Source of the DNA: CBDCWT01 sp965223305
GTDB lineage: Bacteria; Planctomycetota; Planctomycetia; Pirellulales; Pirellulaceae
Direction of reading: 5' to 3'
Length of the DNA: 64,000 nucleotides
NCBI GenBank assembly: GCA_965223305.1
Contig: CBDCWT010000058.1
Location: forward strand, 186,001 to 250,000
Shown here: piece after piece, positions 26,772-35,776 of the stretch
Numbering within the stretch: position 1 is the first letter of the stretch
Layout: each line of letters begins with the position of its first letter
Position numbers and translations under genes: made by a program
The notes under the pieces: model-generated
What the model was told of the DNA's origin: nothing
Seen by the model: the letters and a program-made list of their open reading frames with translations, nothing else
Databases searched by the model: none

Positions 26772-28211
26772 CTATCCAGACGATTCCGAAGTTTCGGTGG
26801 CGTTCGCGTTCGTATGCTGGTCCGCTCCACGAGCCGCTCTGAGGACCTCGATCGCCTTTGCCAGGACCGGATCCCCGCCAGTTCGTCGTCGATTCCGTCG
26901 GTCTCCGACGACGTGATCAGGCACGATGAAACGAGGTCGCGGCTTGTCCTCGGTGCGGGTGAGCTGTTGAGCCTGCTGTGATGTGTGTGGAGGAGTCTGC
27001 AACGGCGTTCCGTCGCCGCGCTGCAGGACGGCGGTCGGCAAGACGATCTTCCCTCCGTGGCCAGGAATGGGCAGGATAGTTCTTACGTAGGCGGTACCGG
27101 ATGTCGGCTGGCCCACAACAACCGCGCGGCGATTGTCCTGCAACGCAGCTGCCAGAAAGACGTTTCCCGCACTGAGTTGTTCGCCAACCAAGACCGCCAT
27201 GGGCAAACCTGAAAAGAGAGCCCCCGGGCGAGCTTCGTGGGTCGTGATCGAGTCGAATGACTGAATGTGGCCGATGGTCCCGCCGTCTAACAAGCTGTCC
27301 GCAACCATGACGATGTCGTGCAACGTGCCGCCGCCGTCGCGGAGATCGAGAACAATGCCTTGCAGGTTGCCGTCGCGGAACGCGGCTTCGACCTGCCGCA
27401 GTTCATGCAGCGTACTGGGGCCAATGCGTCGAATACGGAGAAAGGCGATCTCCTTCGCGAATTCGCTGGTAAACTGCCACCGTCCCGCCGGCTCCTCCCG
27501 GTAACCTTCGACGGACGGAATAAACACGCGACCACGGGTCACGGTGAGTGTACGCGGATCTTCGGAATCCTGTTGCTGGACGACGACCGTGACTTCGGAC
27601 CCCTCCTCGCCGCGCAACTGCTCAATCACGGCCTGCATGTCTAGAGACTCTGTCGATTCACGGTCTATTTCGAGGATCGAATCACCGTGCTTTACACCTG
27701 CTTTCCAAGCTGGGCCATCGAAAAACACTTTCGAAATCTGCGGACGGTTGTTGCTCCAAGACAGAGCGATACCGGTTCCCACATAACGGTTGGCGCGCAG
27801 CTGCTCGTCGACTTTGTCAGTTTGCTCGTCAACAAGATTGGCTCCGCCAGGAAGCGAGCTGAGAATCCCGGCGGCTAGGATCGACTCCGCCTCAGAAAGC
27901 GCGTCGAACTCCGCAATCAGCTCGCGCAAGTAGTCTTCACACTGATCGCGAGCGGCGATTTCGGAAACTCGGGTACTTAGACCTTTGGGTACGGCACGCT
28001 CGGCGGCTTGATAGAGCGCTTTCGCGGCGCGAAGGAGCATCTGCTGCCTGGCAGGAGGATCGACATGTTGTTCGAGCACCACATCAGTGATCGCCAGCAT
28101 GCGCGACACAAGCGGCGGGCTAGCATCGGCTAGTTCACCGGCCGACGCGAATGAACCGGCGAAACACAGGCTGGCAGCCAAGATCAGCGCACAGGAAGAG
28201 CTCCGGAACAT
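26772..28211 (-). CDS. S41-family peptidase with PDZ domain
   Basis: A 479-residue exported protein with a signal peptide (ALILAASLCFAGSFASA), an alpha-helical region, a PDZ domain (about residues 150-230, with DGPAWKAGVKHGDSILEIDR) and an S41 peptidase domain. The core reads GIVLDLRDGGGTLHD and then LSAGNVFLAAALQDNRRAVVVG. The position of the catalytic Lys in C-terminal processing proteases (TFGKG) is TSGTA here, so the usual Ser/Lys dyad is not present, and the serine lies in a SAG motif as in other S41 branches. Activity is uncertain. The start was placed at 28211, where the signal peptide begins. First gene of a two-gene unit with the cytochrome protein. Confidence 0.85.
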   Translation of the reverse strand: MFRSSSCALILAASLCFAGSFASAGELADASPPLVSRMLAITDVVLEQHVDPPARQQMLLRAAKALYQAAERAVPKGLSTRVSEIAARDQCEDYLRELIAEFDALSEAESILAAGILSSLPGGANLVDEQTDKVDEQLRANRYVGTGIALSWSNNRPQISKVFFDGPAWKAGVKHGDSILEIDRESTESLDMQAVIEQLRGEEGSEVTVVVQQQDSEDPRTLTVTRGRVFIPSVEGYREEPAGRWQFTSEFAKEIAFLRIRRIGPSTLHELRQVEAAFRDGNLQGIVLDLRDGGGTLHDIVMVADSLLDGGTIGHIQSFDSITTHEARPGALFSGLPMAVLVGEQLSAGNVFLAAALQDNRRAVVVGQPTSGTAYVRTILPIPGHGGKIVLPTAVLQRGDGTPLQTPPHTSQQAQQLTRTEDKPRPRFIVPDHVVGDRRNRRRTGGDPVLAKAIEVLRAARGADQHTNANATETSESSG

Positions 28212-28278
28212 GCTTGTTACTCCCTCAACTGGGTGGGCGAACGATGAAACATGATTATACGCTAACCGGGCTTTTTCA

Positions 28279-28463
28279 TAACCCGCAGCATCAGCGAAGG
28301 AGCAGTGGTCGGTCATTCCCTCGGGTACGCTTGTTGAAGTTGGGCTGTTCGCTGTCTGGCGGAGACAAGATGTCAACTTCGCCGCGTTTTTCGGAACCCG
28401 AAGCGTAAGCGAGGGGGAGTTCGTGTACCAACCCAAGTGATTCCCTCGCTTACGCTTCGCGCT
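28279..28463. repeat. Two long imperfect hairpins (AACCCGAAGCG family)
   Basis: In this gap, copy B (28395-28463) reads AACCCGAAGCGTAAGCGAGGG, about 24 bases, then CCCTCGCTTACGCTTCG, a ~17-bp stem with a smaller inner inverted repeat around TGTACCA. Copy A (28279-28332) is a decayed version. Two more copies occur at 49373-49533. Apart from these the 316-bp gap between the peptidase and asparagine-synthase-like genes shows nothing I can name. Confidence 0.65.
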
Positions 28464-28527
28464 TCCGATGCACAAGTGCAACTTCAATAGCCACGTTGCG
28501 CGTAAGGCATGAAACCCAACTCACATG

Positions 28528-29970
28528 CTAGCTAGGCACCAGCATCCGCCGTGCCCCACCAGAAATCCTCCGCCAGCTCCGCAGCAACGCCGAATATGGG
28601 TCGGGCGGGTTGAACGGATATCGCAACAAGTCAGGCGCCAGGCGGGCGATCAGATCGAACTGAATTTGGGAACCATGGCGTTGCTCTGTGGGAACACCGA
28701 GGAGCAACGCATAGGTGCGAGCAGAATTGAGAATTGGAAATCGGCGCAGCGCCTGAAGGTCGTAAACCTGCTCCTTCGAGCTCAGCCAGCCAGCCTGACG
28801 TTGTTCGCTGAAGAATCGGTCCCGCCAATTGAAGTGCTCGACTGGATGCGCATCGGTCCACAGCAGCCACTCGCAGAGCCCCTCGACCGCCGTTGATTTC
28901 GCCGGTTCACCGAAGAGTCCGGCAATCGCGCGTGCACCCAGTTCCGCTGAACGGGGGTGGTCAGGCAAGGTGTGGAGTTTTCCAAAACCGCTGGCAATCG
29001 CGAAGCCGTGCCCGCCGAACGAGATCCCTTCCAGCTCGTCCCGGATTCCCTTGATCACAGGCTCGGCGTCACCTGCCGAAATATGCCCGCTGCTGTGCTC
29101 GGCCAGCAGGCGGCGACGCTCGGGGTGGGTCTTGCCCGGGCGTACGAAGATCAGCTCGTAGCCGCAGTCGCGTGCAAGTCGCCTCGGAAGTGATCGATCC
29201 GGCAGAGAGGTTCGGAGCGAGATACGGGTGAATGGTGCCACGTCGACATCCGCTTTCCTGGCCACCGCGAGCATCAGTCGCGAGTCGTAACCGGCGGTTA
29301 GTCCGAGCCAGAGCGTCTGGCCTGCGGCTTGGGCTGCAAGTCCCTTCAAACCTGTGATGAGTGCTTCTTCCACGAGTTTCAAAACTTCTTCGTAGGGACG
29401 GGTCGGGTCGATATCCGGCATCAACCGCCTCTGCTGCACCTCGCCTGCTGGCAGGCTCAGCGTCTGGCTCGCCAGCAGCCGCTGCATGCCGGCGAACCGA
29501 GAGCGCGGTGGGGTGTACCAGCAGACACCAGTCTCGTACCTCAGCTGTCGAGTGTCCGCTGTCGGCCGCCCAGCGAAGAGGATTCGTGAAAGGAGAGCCG
29601 GGCTACTAGACACCCAAGCCGCACCATCCACGACTCCGTAAAAGCATCCCAACAGGCCGTTGGCATCCATCTGGATCTGGCCATTGCCGATCAATACCCA
29701 GCGTCCCGCCCAGGTGTGGCGGAGACGTGGAACCTCCGACGTCGAGCTGGAGGCAATTTCGCAGACAGGATCGGGGCGCTGGCTAACCGTCTGCACCGCG
29801 GCCCCCAAGAGACCCCACAGGATGCCATCTTGATCCTCCACCCACTGGACCAGTAGCTCCGGACAGTACGAAACCCAGGTACCCTGACCGAGGGCCTCGG
29901 CCAGCCAGTCCTGGCGAGCGTGAACTCGCTCGGGCCCAACGACAAACTGTCGGCGGTGGGCATACATCAT
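28528..29970 (-). CDS. Asparagine synthase-like protein without glutaminase cysteine
   Basis: A 480-residue protein with a degenerate N-terminal nucleophile-type domain and a C-terminal PP-loop ATPase domain. The PP-loop is LGLTAGYDSRLML (about residue 220), corresponding to the SGGxDS adenylation loop of class B asparagine synthetases. The N-terminus reads MMYAHRR, so the Cys2 that releases ammonia from glutamine is absent; the enzyme would use another amine donor or substrate. Such proteins sit in many polysaccharide loci, and here four sugar-related genes follow divergently from 30181. It probably amidates or ligates a carboxylated sugar or an amino-acid decoration; that is inference. Confidence 0.8.
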   Translation of the reverse strand: MMYAHRRQFVVGPERVHARQDWLAEALGQGTWVSYCPELLVQWVEDQDGILWGLLGAAVQTVSQRPDPVCEIASSSTSEVPRLRHTWAGRWVLIGNGQIQMDANGLLGCFYGVVDGAAWVSSSPALLSRILFAGRPTADTRQLRYETGVCWYTPPRSRFAGMQRLLASQTLSLPAGEVQQRRLMPDIDPTRPYEEVLKLVEEALITGLKGLAAQAAGQTLWLGLTAGYDSRLMLAVARKADVDVAPFTRISLRTSLPDRSLPRRLARDCGYELIFVRPGKTHPERRRLLAEHSSGHISAGDAEPVIKGIRDELEGISFGGHGFAIASGFGKLHTLPDHPRSAELGARAIAGLFGEPAKSTAVEGLCEWLLWTDAHPVEHFNWRDRFFSEQRQAGWLSSKEQVYDLQALRRFPILNSARTYALLLGVPTEQRHGSQIQFDLIARLAPDLLRYPFNPPDPYSALLRSWRRISGGARRMLVPS

Positions 29971-30055
29971 AGCTCTCGCCCCCGGTCACTCCGCACCCCG
30001 AATTCGAAAGACGCTATATTCTAAACTTTGTCAAAAGGCGTCGAGCGATCTAAAA

Positions 30056-30081
30056 GTAGCAGGCACGCTCCGCGTGCCGTC
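30056..30081 (+). repeat. REP-like palindrome with GTAG header, copy 3
   Basis: GTAGCAGGCACGCTCCGCGTGCC: a GTAG header and a 7-bp stem, GGCACGC with GCGTGCC around TCC. Relative to copies 1 and 2 at 24.1 kb both arms carry matching changes (ACAC to ACGC, GTGT to GCGT), so pairing is preserved by compensatory change. It lies in the divergent gap between the asparagine-synthase-like and Gfo/Idh/MocA genes. Confidence 0.68.
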
Positions 30082-30180
30082 CGCCCATCTGAAGGCGACG
30101 GTTAGGCGGACTGAATGCTAAGGTGCGTGCCGGCCAACTTGGCCCGCCAAGGTACTCACAAAAGTCTGCAAGGGGAAGTT

Positions 30181-31254
30181 GTGAATGCCACCTTGAAACG
30201 CCCGACCCGTTTGGGGCTGATCGGTTGCGGCCGAGTCGCGCGGCGGATCCATCTCGAAGTCCTCACCAACCTCCCGCACGCCAAGCTGGTTGCGTTGGCA
30301 GACATCGACCCAAAGCACCTCGAGCTGGCACAGCGCTGCGCAAAAGACGCAGTGGCCTTTCACAATTACCATGAGCTCATCGAACAAGACCTTGATGCGG
30401 TCGTCGTCTGCTTGCCGACGAACATGCACGCCGAGTGCGCGGTGGCGGCGTTGGAACAGCAGAAACACGTCTATGTCGAGAAACCACTCGCCAGCGATCT
30501 TGCCGCGGCGATGACGGTGTTGCGAGCCGCCGGCGAAACTACGGCAAGGGGGATGATCGGCTTCAACTTCCGGTTTCACCCGCTGTATCAAGCGCTGCGG
30601 GACCGTATCCGCTCCGGCGAGCTGGGACGATTGGCAGCTGTGCGCACAGTGTTCTGCGGCGCCCAGCGTGAGCTGCCAGCGTGGAAACGGACCCGGGAAA
30701 CAGGCGGCGGGGCACTGCTGGATCTCGCCTCCCATCACATCGATCTCATCCGATTCTTGTTCCAAGCGGAGATCACAGAGGTGTCGGCGTGCCTGCAGAC
30801 AGTCCATAGCGAAGACGACACCGCGCTGATCCAGGGCCAGGTTGCTGAGGGCCCGCTGGTGGACATGTTTGTCTCGATGTCGGCCGTCGAAGAGGACCGG
30901 GTTGAGGTCAGTGGCGAGAAAGGCCGACTCGTCGCCGATCGCCGCAGGAGCCGCCAACTCGTTTACACACCTCCAAAAATCGCCTACGCCACCACCGACC
31001 GCCTCCGCGCGGGGGTGAAAGCTATGCGAGAAGCAGTCTGGCGTGTCACGGACACGGTGCGGCCTCCACCAGAGCCCTCTTATCGGGCGGCCTTGTCCCA
31101 TTTCGTCGACGTCGCGCAGCTCGGCAGTACTCCCCAGGTCACTCTGCTGGACGGCTACCGCAGCCTCCAAGTGATCGCCGCGGCCGAGAAATCGGCGCGC
31201 GAGCGATCTCGCGTCCGTATCGACTACGCCAACCCCGAGTTTGTCGATGCCTAA
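30181..31254 (+). CDS. Gfo/Idh/MocA family oxidoreductase of the polysaccharide locus
   Basis: A 357-residue NAD(P)-dependent oxidoreductase with Rossmann loop LGLIGCGRVARRIHLEVL, catalytic Lys in VYVEKPLASDL and substrate-domain motif GGGALLDLASHHIDLIRFL. It has no signal peptide. The GTG at 30181 is preferred because GGGGA sits just upstream; an ATG at 30115 would add 22 residues of no recognisable sequence. The 3' end overlaps the following glycosyltransferase gene by 14 bp, so the product probably acts on a nucleotide sugar or free sugar used in glycan synthesis, for example as a UDP-sugar 3-dehydrogenase; inferred from context. Confidence 0.87.
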   Translation: MNATLKRPTRLGLIGCGRVARRIHLEVLTNLPHAKLVALADIDPKHLELAQRCAKDAVAFHNYHELIEQDLDAVVVCLPTNMHAECAVAALEQQKHVYVEKPLASDLAAAMTVLRAAGETTARGMIGFNFRFHPLYQALRDRIRSGELGRLAAVRTVFCGAQRELPAWKRTRETGGGALLDLASHHIDLIRFLFQAEITEVSACLQTVHSEDDTALIQGQVAEGPLVDMFVSMSAVEEDRVEVSGEKGRLVADRRRSRQLVYTPPKIAYATTDRLRAGVKAMREAVWRVTDTVRPPPEPSYRAALSHFVDVAQLGSTPQVTLLDGYRSLQVIAAAEKSARERSRVRIDYANPEFVDA

Positions 31255-32272
31255 CCCTCACCAAGAAGCGACCGGACAGCTGCACGAGCGGCGGGATGGC
31301 CAAGCCCCGGCGATGTCTGTGATTGTCGTGACTCCCGACCGGTTCTCGACCATCCGCCGTACCGTTCGCCATCTCCGAGGACAAACGGTTCAGAACCGCC
31401 TGCAGCTAATCGTGGTTGGTCCGACCAGCGAGTCGATCGACGATGCCGAGCGGGAGGAGCTGGCTGGGTTTCAGGACGTCGAGTTTGTTGCGGTAGGACA
31501 GATCGAGAACGTCGACAAGGCCGCCTACCATGGAATCCAGATCGCCGCGGCACAGGTCGTCGCGTTGATCGAAGACCATGCCTATCCAGAGAGTGATTGG
31601 GCCGAGGCGCTAATCACCGCCCATCAGGGACACTGGGCCGCGGTTGGATCAGCCTTCCGCAACGCCAACCCGACAACCAACGTCAGCTGGACGAACCTGC
31701 TGATCGCCTACGGCCACTGGACGGAACCCGTCGAACGCGGGCAGACCGATCACGTCTCGCGCCACAACATTTCCTTCAAGCGGCAAGTGCTGGAGGAGTA
31801 TGGGAGCGAGCTCGAGCAGTACCTTGGCCGAGATGGAGGTCTGCTGCAGGACCTATTGACGAAGGGACATAACTTCTATCTGGAACCAGCAGCTTGTGTG
31901 CTGCATGCCAATCCGTCGCTGTGGCGTTCGACAGCTGAGTTGCGCTTCGAGGCGGGTCGACTCTGGGCCGCTTGCCGGGCAACTGACAATCGCTGGTCCT
32001 TGTGGCAACGGGCGGTCTACACCGCTGGTAGTCCGCTGATCCCGCCGCTGCGGTTCTGGAGGATGTATCGCGAGCTGTTTTCCGGGGGCCGCCGCCGTCC
32101 TCTTGTACCGCGCGTGTTTCCCGCGTTGATGGTGGGGCTAGCCTTCGACGCGCTGGGACAGATGCTGGGCTACGCGATGGGGCCCGGCCATGCGGCCGAG
32201 AAACTGGCGGCCTTCGAGTTCGACCGCCTGAGACACGTGACGGTATCTGACAGACTCGAGCTAGCTGATTAA
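31241..32272 (+). CDS. Glycosyltransferase family 2-like protein
   Basis: A 343-residue GT-A-fold protein. After ~24 residues comes MSVIVVTPDRFSTIRRTVRH, the nucleotide-sugar binding strand of family 2. The metal site expected as DxD reads IEDHAYPESDWAEAL, so the usual second Asp is replaced by His. A conserved later segment is DHVSRHNISFKRQVLEEYG. The C-terminal ~100 residues contain one or two amphipathic or hydrophobic helices (PRVFPALMVGLAFDALGQML) that suggest membrane association. Translationally coupled to the upstream oxidoreductase gene by a 14-bp overlap. The acceptor is unknown. Confidence 0.84.
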   Translation: MSMPNPHQEATGQLHERRDGQAPAMSVIVVTPDRFSTIRRTVRHLRGQTVQNRLQLIVVGPTSESIDDAEREELAGFQDVEFVAVGQIENVDKAAYHGIQIAAAQVVALIEDHAYPESDWAEALITAHQGHWAAVGSAFRNANPTTNVSWTNLLIAYGHWTEPVERGQTDHVSRHNISFKRQVLEEYGSELEQYLGRDGGLLQDLLTKGHNFYLEPAACVLHANPSLWRSTAELRFEAGRLWAACRATDNRWSLWQRAVYTAGSPLIPPLRFWRMYRELFSGGRRRPLVPRVFPALMVGLAFDALGQMLGYAMGPGHAAEKLAAFEFDRLRHVTVSDRLELAD

Positions 32273-32392
32273 CTTGCACCCCCAAATTGCCCAACAAGCC
32301 AAAAAGGCTACAATCGGTCGTGGGCATCATCTTTTGCCGGCCCCAAACAGGGACTGTGGGGATGGGCCAGGCCAGACGCATCGCCAGCACTA

Positions 32393-32568
32393 GCCCGGAT
32401 TATTCATGAAGATCGTGGCGAGAGGTTGTAAGTACGTTCGTGGCAAGGAAGGCGAGCAATTCTTCCGCAGGCGTATTGAAGCAATACGTCGAGGGAGAAT
32501 TGTGAAGCATGACGAAGCCACGGATGGACTTACGACCTCGTAGCAGATCGCTCATGAATAATTCGGGC
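32393..32568 (+). mobile_element. 176-bp TA-flanked MITE-like element, copy 1
   Basis: Ends are GCCCGGATTATTCATGA and, inverted, GCCCGAATTATTCATGA: 17-bp terminal repeats with one mismatch, flanked by TA on both sides. Inside, an ORF starts at 32406 within the left terminal repeat (MKIVARGCKYV...) and is stopped at 32541-32543 by TAG where the other copies have CAG, giving 45 residues. It inserts between two glycosyltransferase genes of one locus. Nearly identical copies lie at 49552 and 60653. No transposase for it is seen in the window. Confidence 0.82.
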
Positions 32569-32636
32569 TAGCGCGAATGGCCATCGCTCTCACGGCAGCA
32601 ACAGGATACCAACATGGGAGTTGGCGGGGGCAAGTT

Positions 32637-34535
32637 ATGGAAACACCTTTTTTCTCCGTTGTCGTACCGACGCACTCCCGTCCCAGACAGCTGGAGAGAG
32701 TTTTGCGGGCCCTGACCCGTTTGAATTGGCCCGCCGAGCAGTGCGAGATCACGGTTGTCGATGACGGCAGTCGCGAGCAGTGCTCGGAGATCGTCGCGGC
32801 GTTGGAGGATCAGCTCAACCTGCGACTGATCCGTCAACCGAATCGGGGGCCTGCGGCTGCCCGCAACACGGGCGGTTTCAGCGCGCGGGGACGTTTCCTC
32901 GTGTTCACAGATGACGACTGCGAGCCTGAGCCGGACTGGTTGCACGCTTTGGCCGAGGCGTTCCGCGCGGACCCGGGTGCGATGCTGGGCGGGCAAACGG
33001 TGAACGCATTCCCCGCCAACCCGTACTCGACCGTCTCGCAGCTGCTGGTCGACTATCTGACGGCTTGGCACCGCCGCGAGAAACGGCCTTTCTTTGCTTC
33101 CAATAATCTCGCTCTCCCCGCCGAGAGCTTTCGCAAGATCGGCGGCTTTGACACGTCCTACCGGCTGGCGGCGGGCGAAGACCGCGAGTTCTGCCGCCGC
33201 TGGAGGGAGAACGGCCTCCGCATGATACACGTGCCGGAGGCGGTCGTCCGCCATTCACACGCTTTGACCTTCACCAGCTTTTTCCGCCAGCAATTCCAAT
33301 ACGGTCGCGGCGCGGCTCAGTTCCATCGAGACGCGCAGCCGAAGCGGCACGGCGGACCACTGCCTATGCCGCTGTCGTTTTACCTAGACCTCTTTCGGTG
33401 CGCCCCCACCTCGGACGGCGAACGCGGCAGATGGACTCGGTCGTTCTTGGTGACGTTTTCTCAACTGGCGGTGGCGAGCGGCTTCGCGTGGGACCGCTGC
33501 CAGGTTCGCCGCCAGCCGGCCGGGGCGATCTCACCTTCGCAGCACGACTGCGACATCGTCATTCAAAGGCCAGTGAACCCCGCACCTAAGCCACAGCCCC
33601 ACGTTTCGGTCGTCATTCCCACCTATCACCGACCACGCTTGGTAGAACGGGCGGTACGAAGCGCACTGCAGCAGACGCTGGATTCGATCGAAGTGATCGT
33701 CGTCGTGGATGGACTGGACGAAGCCACGTTCGCGACTTTGGCGCGGATTGACGACGCACGGATGAAGATCGTCCGCCCGCAACGGACCCTCGGCAATGCG
33801 GGGGCCAGAAACGCTGGAGTCCAGCAGGCCCGCGGGCAGTGGGTCGCGTTTCTGGATGACGACGACCTGTGGATGCCGGAAAAACTTGCCGCGCAAGTCC
33901 AGTTGGCAGAAGAGAGCGGGATCCGCTTCCCGGTTGTTACCTGCCGGCTAATCGCCAGAAACGAGACGACCGATTTCGTTTGGCCGAGGCGGCTTCCCCG
34001 TGCCTGCCAGAATCTGGGAGAGTATCTCTTCTGCCGCAACCTGCCCCTCACAGGCGACGGGCTGATCCAGACTTCCACAGTTCTGACAAGCACGGAACTT
34101 GCCAGGAAACTGCCTTTCCAGGACGGGTTGAAGAAGTACGTTGACCAAGATTGGCTCCTGCGGGCGGATCGCGAAGAGGGAGTCGAGATCCTATTCGCCT
34201 CGACCGCGCCGCTTGTTGTCTGGCACATCGAAGACGGTCGGGCCCGGGTGACCAACAACGATGACTGGCGGTGGGCTCTGTCCTGGGTCCGGGAACGCCG
34301 GCACATCGTCACACCTCGCGCTTACGGGGCTTTCGTGCTCACCGTAGCAAGCGGTTGCGCGTCGCGGCAACGCGACTGGTCGGCGTTCTTCCCCCTCTTG
34401 CGCGAGGCCTACGGCTACGGCCGTCCGAACACCGTTGAGCTCGTCAGCCACCTCGCCAATTTCGCCATTCCCCGCCGCGTCCAGAGCGGGCTGGCCGGCC
34501 TGGTGGGCCGAAAGGGCCAGGGGACAACCAGATGA
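32637..34535 (+). CDS. Two-domain glycosyltransferase (tandem family 2 domains)
   Basis: A 632-residue fusion of two GT-A family 2 domains. Domain 1 (about residues 1-300) starts FSVVVPTHSRPRQLERVLRA and has DxD-type FTDDDCEPEPDWL and the acceptor-side motif AGEDREFCRRWRENG. Domain 2 (from about residue 325) starts HVSVVIPTYHRPRLVERAVR and has FLDDDDLWMPEKL. Both retain metal-binding acidic clusters, so two sugar transfers by one chain are likely. The ATG at 32637 has GGGGG upstream and begins just before the first beta strand; 20 codons of the longer frame are dropped. It overlaps the next gene by 4 bp (ATGA). Confidence 0.88.
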   Translation: METPFFSVVVPTHSRPRQLERVLRALTRLNWPAEQCEITVVDDGSREQCSEIVAALEDQLNLRLIRQPNRGPAAARNTGGFSARGRFLVFTDDDCEPEPDWLHALAEAFRADPGAMLGGQTVNAFPANPYSTVSQLLVDYLTAWHRREKRPFFASNNLALPAESFRKIGGFDTSYRLAAGEDREFCRRWRENGLRMIHVPEAVVRHSHALTFTSFFRQQFQYGRGAAQFHRDAQPKRHGGPLPMPLSFYLDLFRCAPTSDGERGRWTRSFLVTFSQLAVASGFAWDRCQVRRQPAGAISPSQHDCDIVIQRPVNPAPKPQPHVSVVIPTYHRPRLVERAVRSALQQTLDSIEVIVVVDGLDEATFATLARIDDARMKIVRPQRTLGNAGARNAGVQQARGQWVAFLDDDDLWMPEKLAAQVQLAEESGIRFPVVTCRLIARNETTDFVWPRRLPRACQNLGEYLFCRNLPLTGDGLIQTSTVLTSTELARKLPFQDGLKKYVDQDWLLRADREEGVEILFASTAPLVVWHIEDGRARVTNNDDWRWALSWVRERRHIVTPRAYGAFVLTVASGCASRQRDWSAFFPLLREAYGYGRPNTVELVSHLANFAIPRRVQSGLAGLVGRKGQGTTR

Positions 34536-35776
34536 GGGTGTTAATCATCCATGACTATGGGACCTTGAACGGCGGAGCCGAGCATGTCTCCCAAGCGCTG
34601 CGTGACGGGCTGCGCCGGCGCGGACACGACGCTCGGTTGTTCACCAGCTCGGCGAGGCCCTTGCACCTGGACCCCCAGTCCGACTACAGCTGCTTCGGGA
34701 CGATGGGTGCGGCAAGGAAGGTATTGCAAGTCTGCAATCCAATGGCGGTCACCGGGCTACGCCAGGCGCTCGGCGAGTTCCGTCCCGAGGTGGTGCACGT
34801 GCGGATGTTCTTGACGCAGCTGTCGCCCATGATCTTGCCGCTGTTGCGGGAAATACCGTCGTTGCTGCACGTCGTTAACTACAACCTCATCTGCCCGCTC
34901 AACACCAAGCTCCTGCCCGATGGATCGCCGTGCCATCGCCGGGCTGGCCGCAGCTGCTACCGCAGCGGCTGCCTGCCGCTGGCTGGTTTGGCGAGGGCAT
35001 GGGTGCAGTCGAAGATGTGGGACTCTTGGGAAAGCGCTTTTGACCGCGTGATCGCCAACAGCGATTGGGTACGTCGCCGCCTATTGGCGGACGGCGTGCG
35101 GGCCGACGAGACCATCTGGAATGGTGTTCCGCAGCGGCAGCCCCGCCCGCCGCTGGAAACACCCCCGGCTGTCGGTTTTGCCGGTCGTTTGATCCACAAA
35201 AAGGGCGTCGATGTACTGCTTGATGCGATGAAGATCGTGCATACGCAGCTGCCGGCCGCGACCTTAACGCTCGCCGGGGACGGCCCGCGGATGGCGGAGA
35301 TCCGTGATCGGGTGGCAGGCCTCGGTTTGACGGACGTCGTCCGGCTGCTTGGCCACCGTTCCCGCACAGAGCTTGAGGGAGAACTCGAACGCGTGTGGGT
35401 CCAGGCTGTCCCATCCCGCTGGGAGGAACCCTTTGGAATCGTGGCCGCCGAGGCGTCGATGCGGGGCACGGCCGTTGTCGCCAGCGACGCGGGAGGACTC
35501 TCGGAACAAGTTGTTGACGGAAAAACGGGCTACACAGTGCCGCCGGGCGACCCCGCGGCGCTGGCCGACAGATTGCTCGCCATCTTGCGCGACCGTGAGT
35601 TGGCCGAGCGACTTGGCGAAGCGGGTCGTCAACATGCACTGGCTCATTTCACAGAAGATCGGTTCGTGGAGAGCTTTGTAACGGTCTACCGCCAGCTGCT
35701 TGCATCGCGAGCTGGACCGGATGTCGGCGGCGGGACCGCCAGACCGGGACGAGCGGGCGCAGCTGTGACGCAGTGA
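34532..35776 (+). CDS. Glycosyltransferase family 4 (GT-B, group 1)
   Basis: A 414-residue retaining glycosyltransferase with two Rossmann-like domains. The N-terminal acceptor domain opens MRVLIIHDYGTLNGGAEHV, a typical glycine-rich loop. The C-terminal donor domain has GFAGRLIHKKGVDVLLDAM and the E-x7-E motif region WEEPFGIVAAEASMRGTAVV. A cysteine-containing loop in the middle (residues about 128-150) resembles related actinobacterial and planctomycete enzymes. The start overlaps the preceding gene by 4 bp and its stop overlaps the flippase start by 4 bp, so expression of the three is tightly coupled. Confidence 0.9.
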   Translation: MRVLIIHDYGTLNGGAEHVSQALRDGLRRRGHDARLFTSSARPLHLDPQSDYSCFGTMGAARKVLQVCNPMAVTGLRQALGEFRPEVVHVRMFLTQLSPMILPLLREIPSLLHVVNYNLICPLNTKLLPDGSPCHRRAGRSCYRSGCLPLAGLARAWVQSKMWDSWESAFDRVIANSDWVRRRLLADGVRADETIWNGVPQRQPRPPLETPPAVGFAGRLIHKKGVDVLLDAMKIVHTQLPAATLTLAGDGPRMAEIRDRVAGLGLTDVVRLLGHRSRTELEGELERVWVQAVPSRWEEPFGIVAAEASMRGTAVVASDAGGLSEQVVDGKTGYTVPPGDPAALADRLLAILRDRELAERLGEAGRQHALAHFTEDRFVESFVTVYRQLLASRAGPDVGGGTARPGRAGAAVTQ

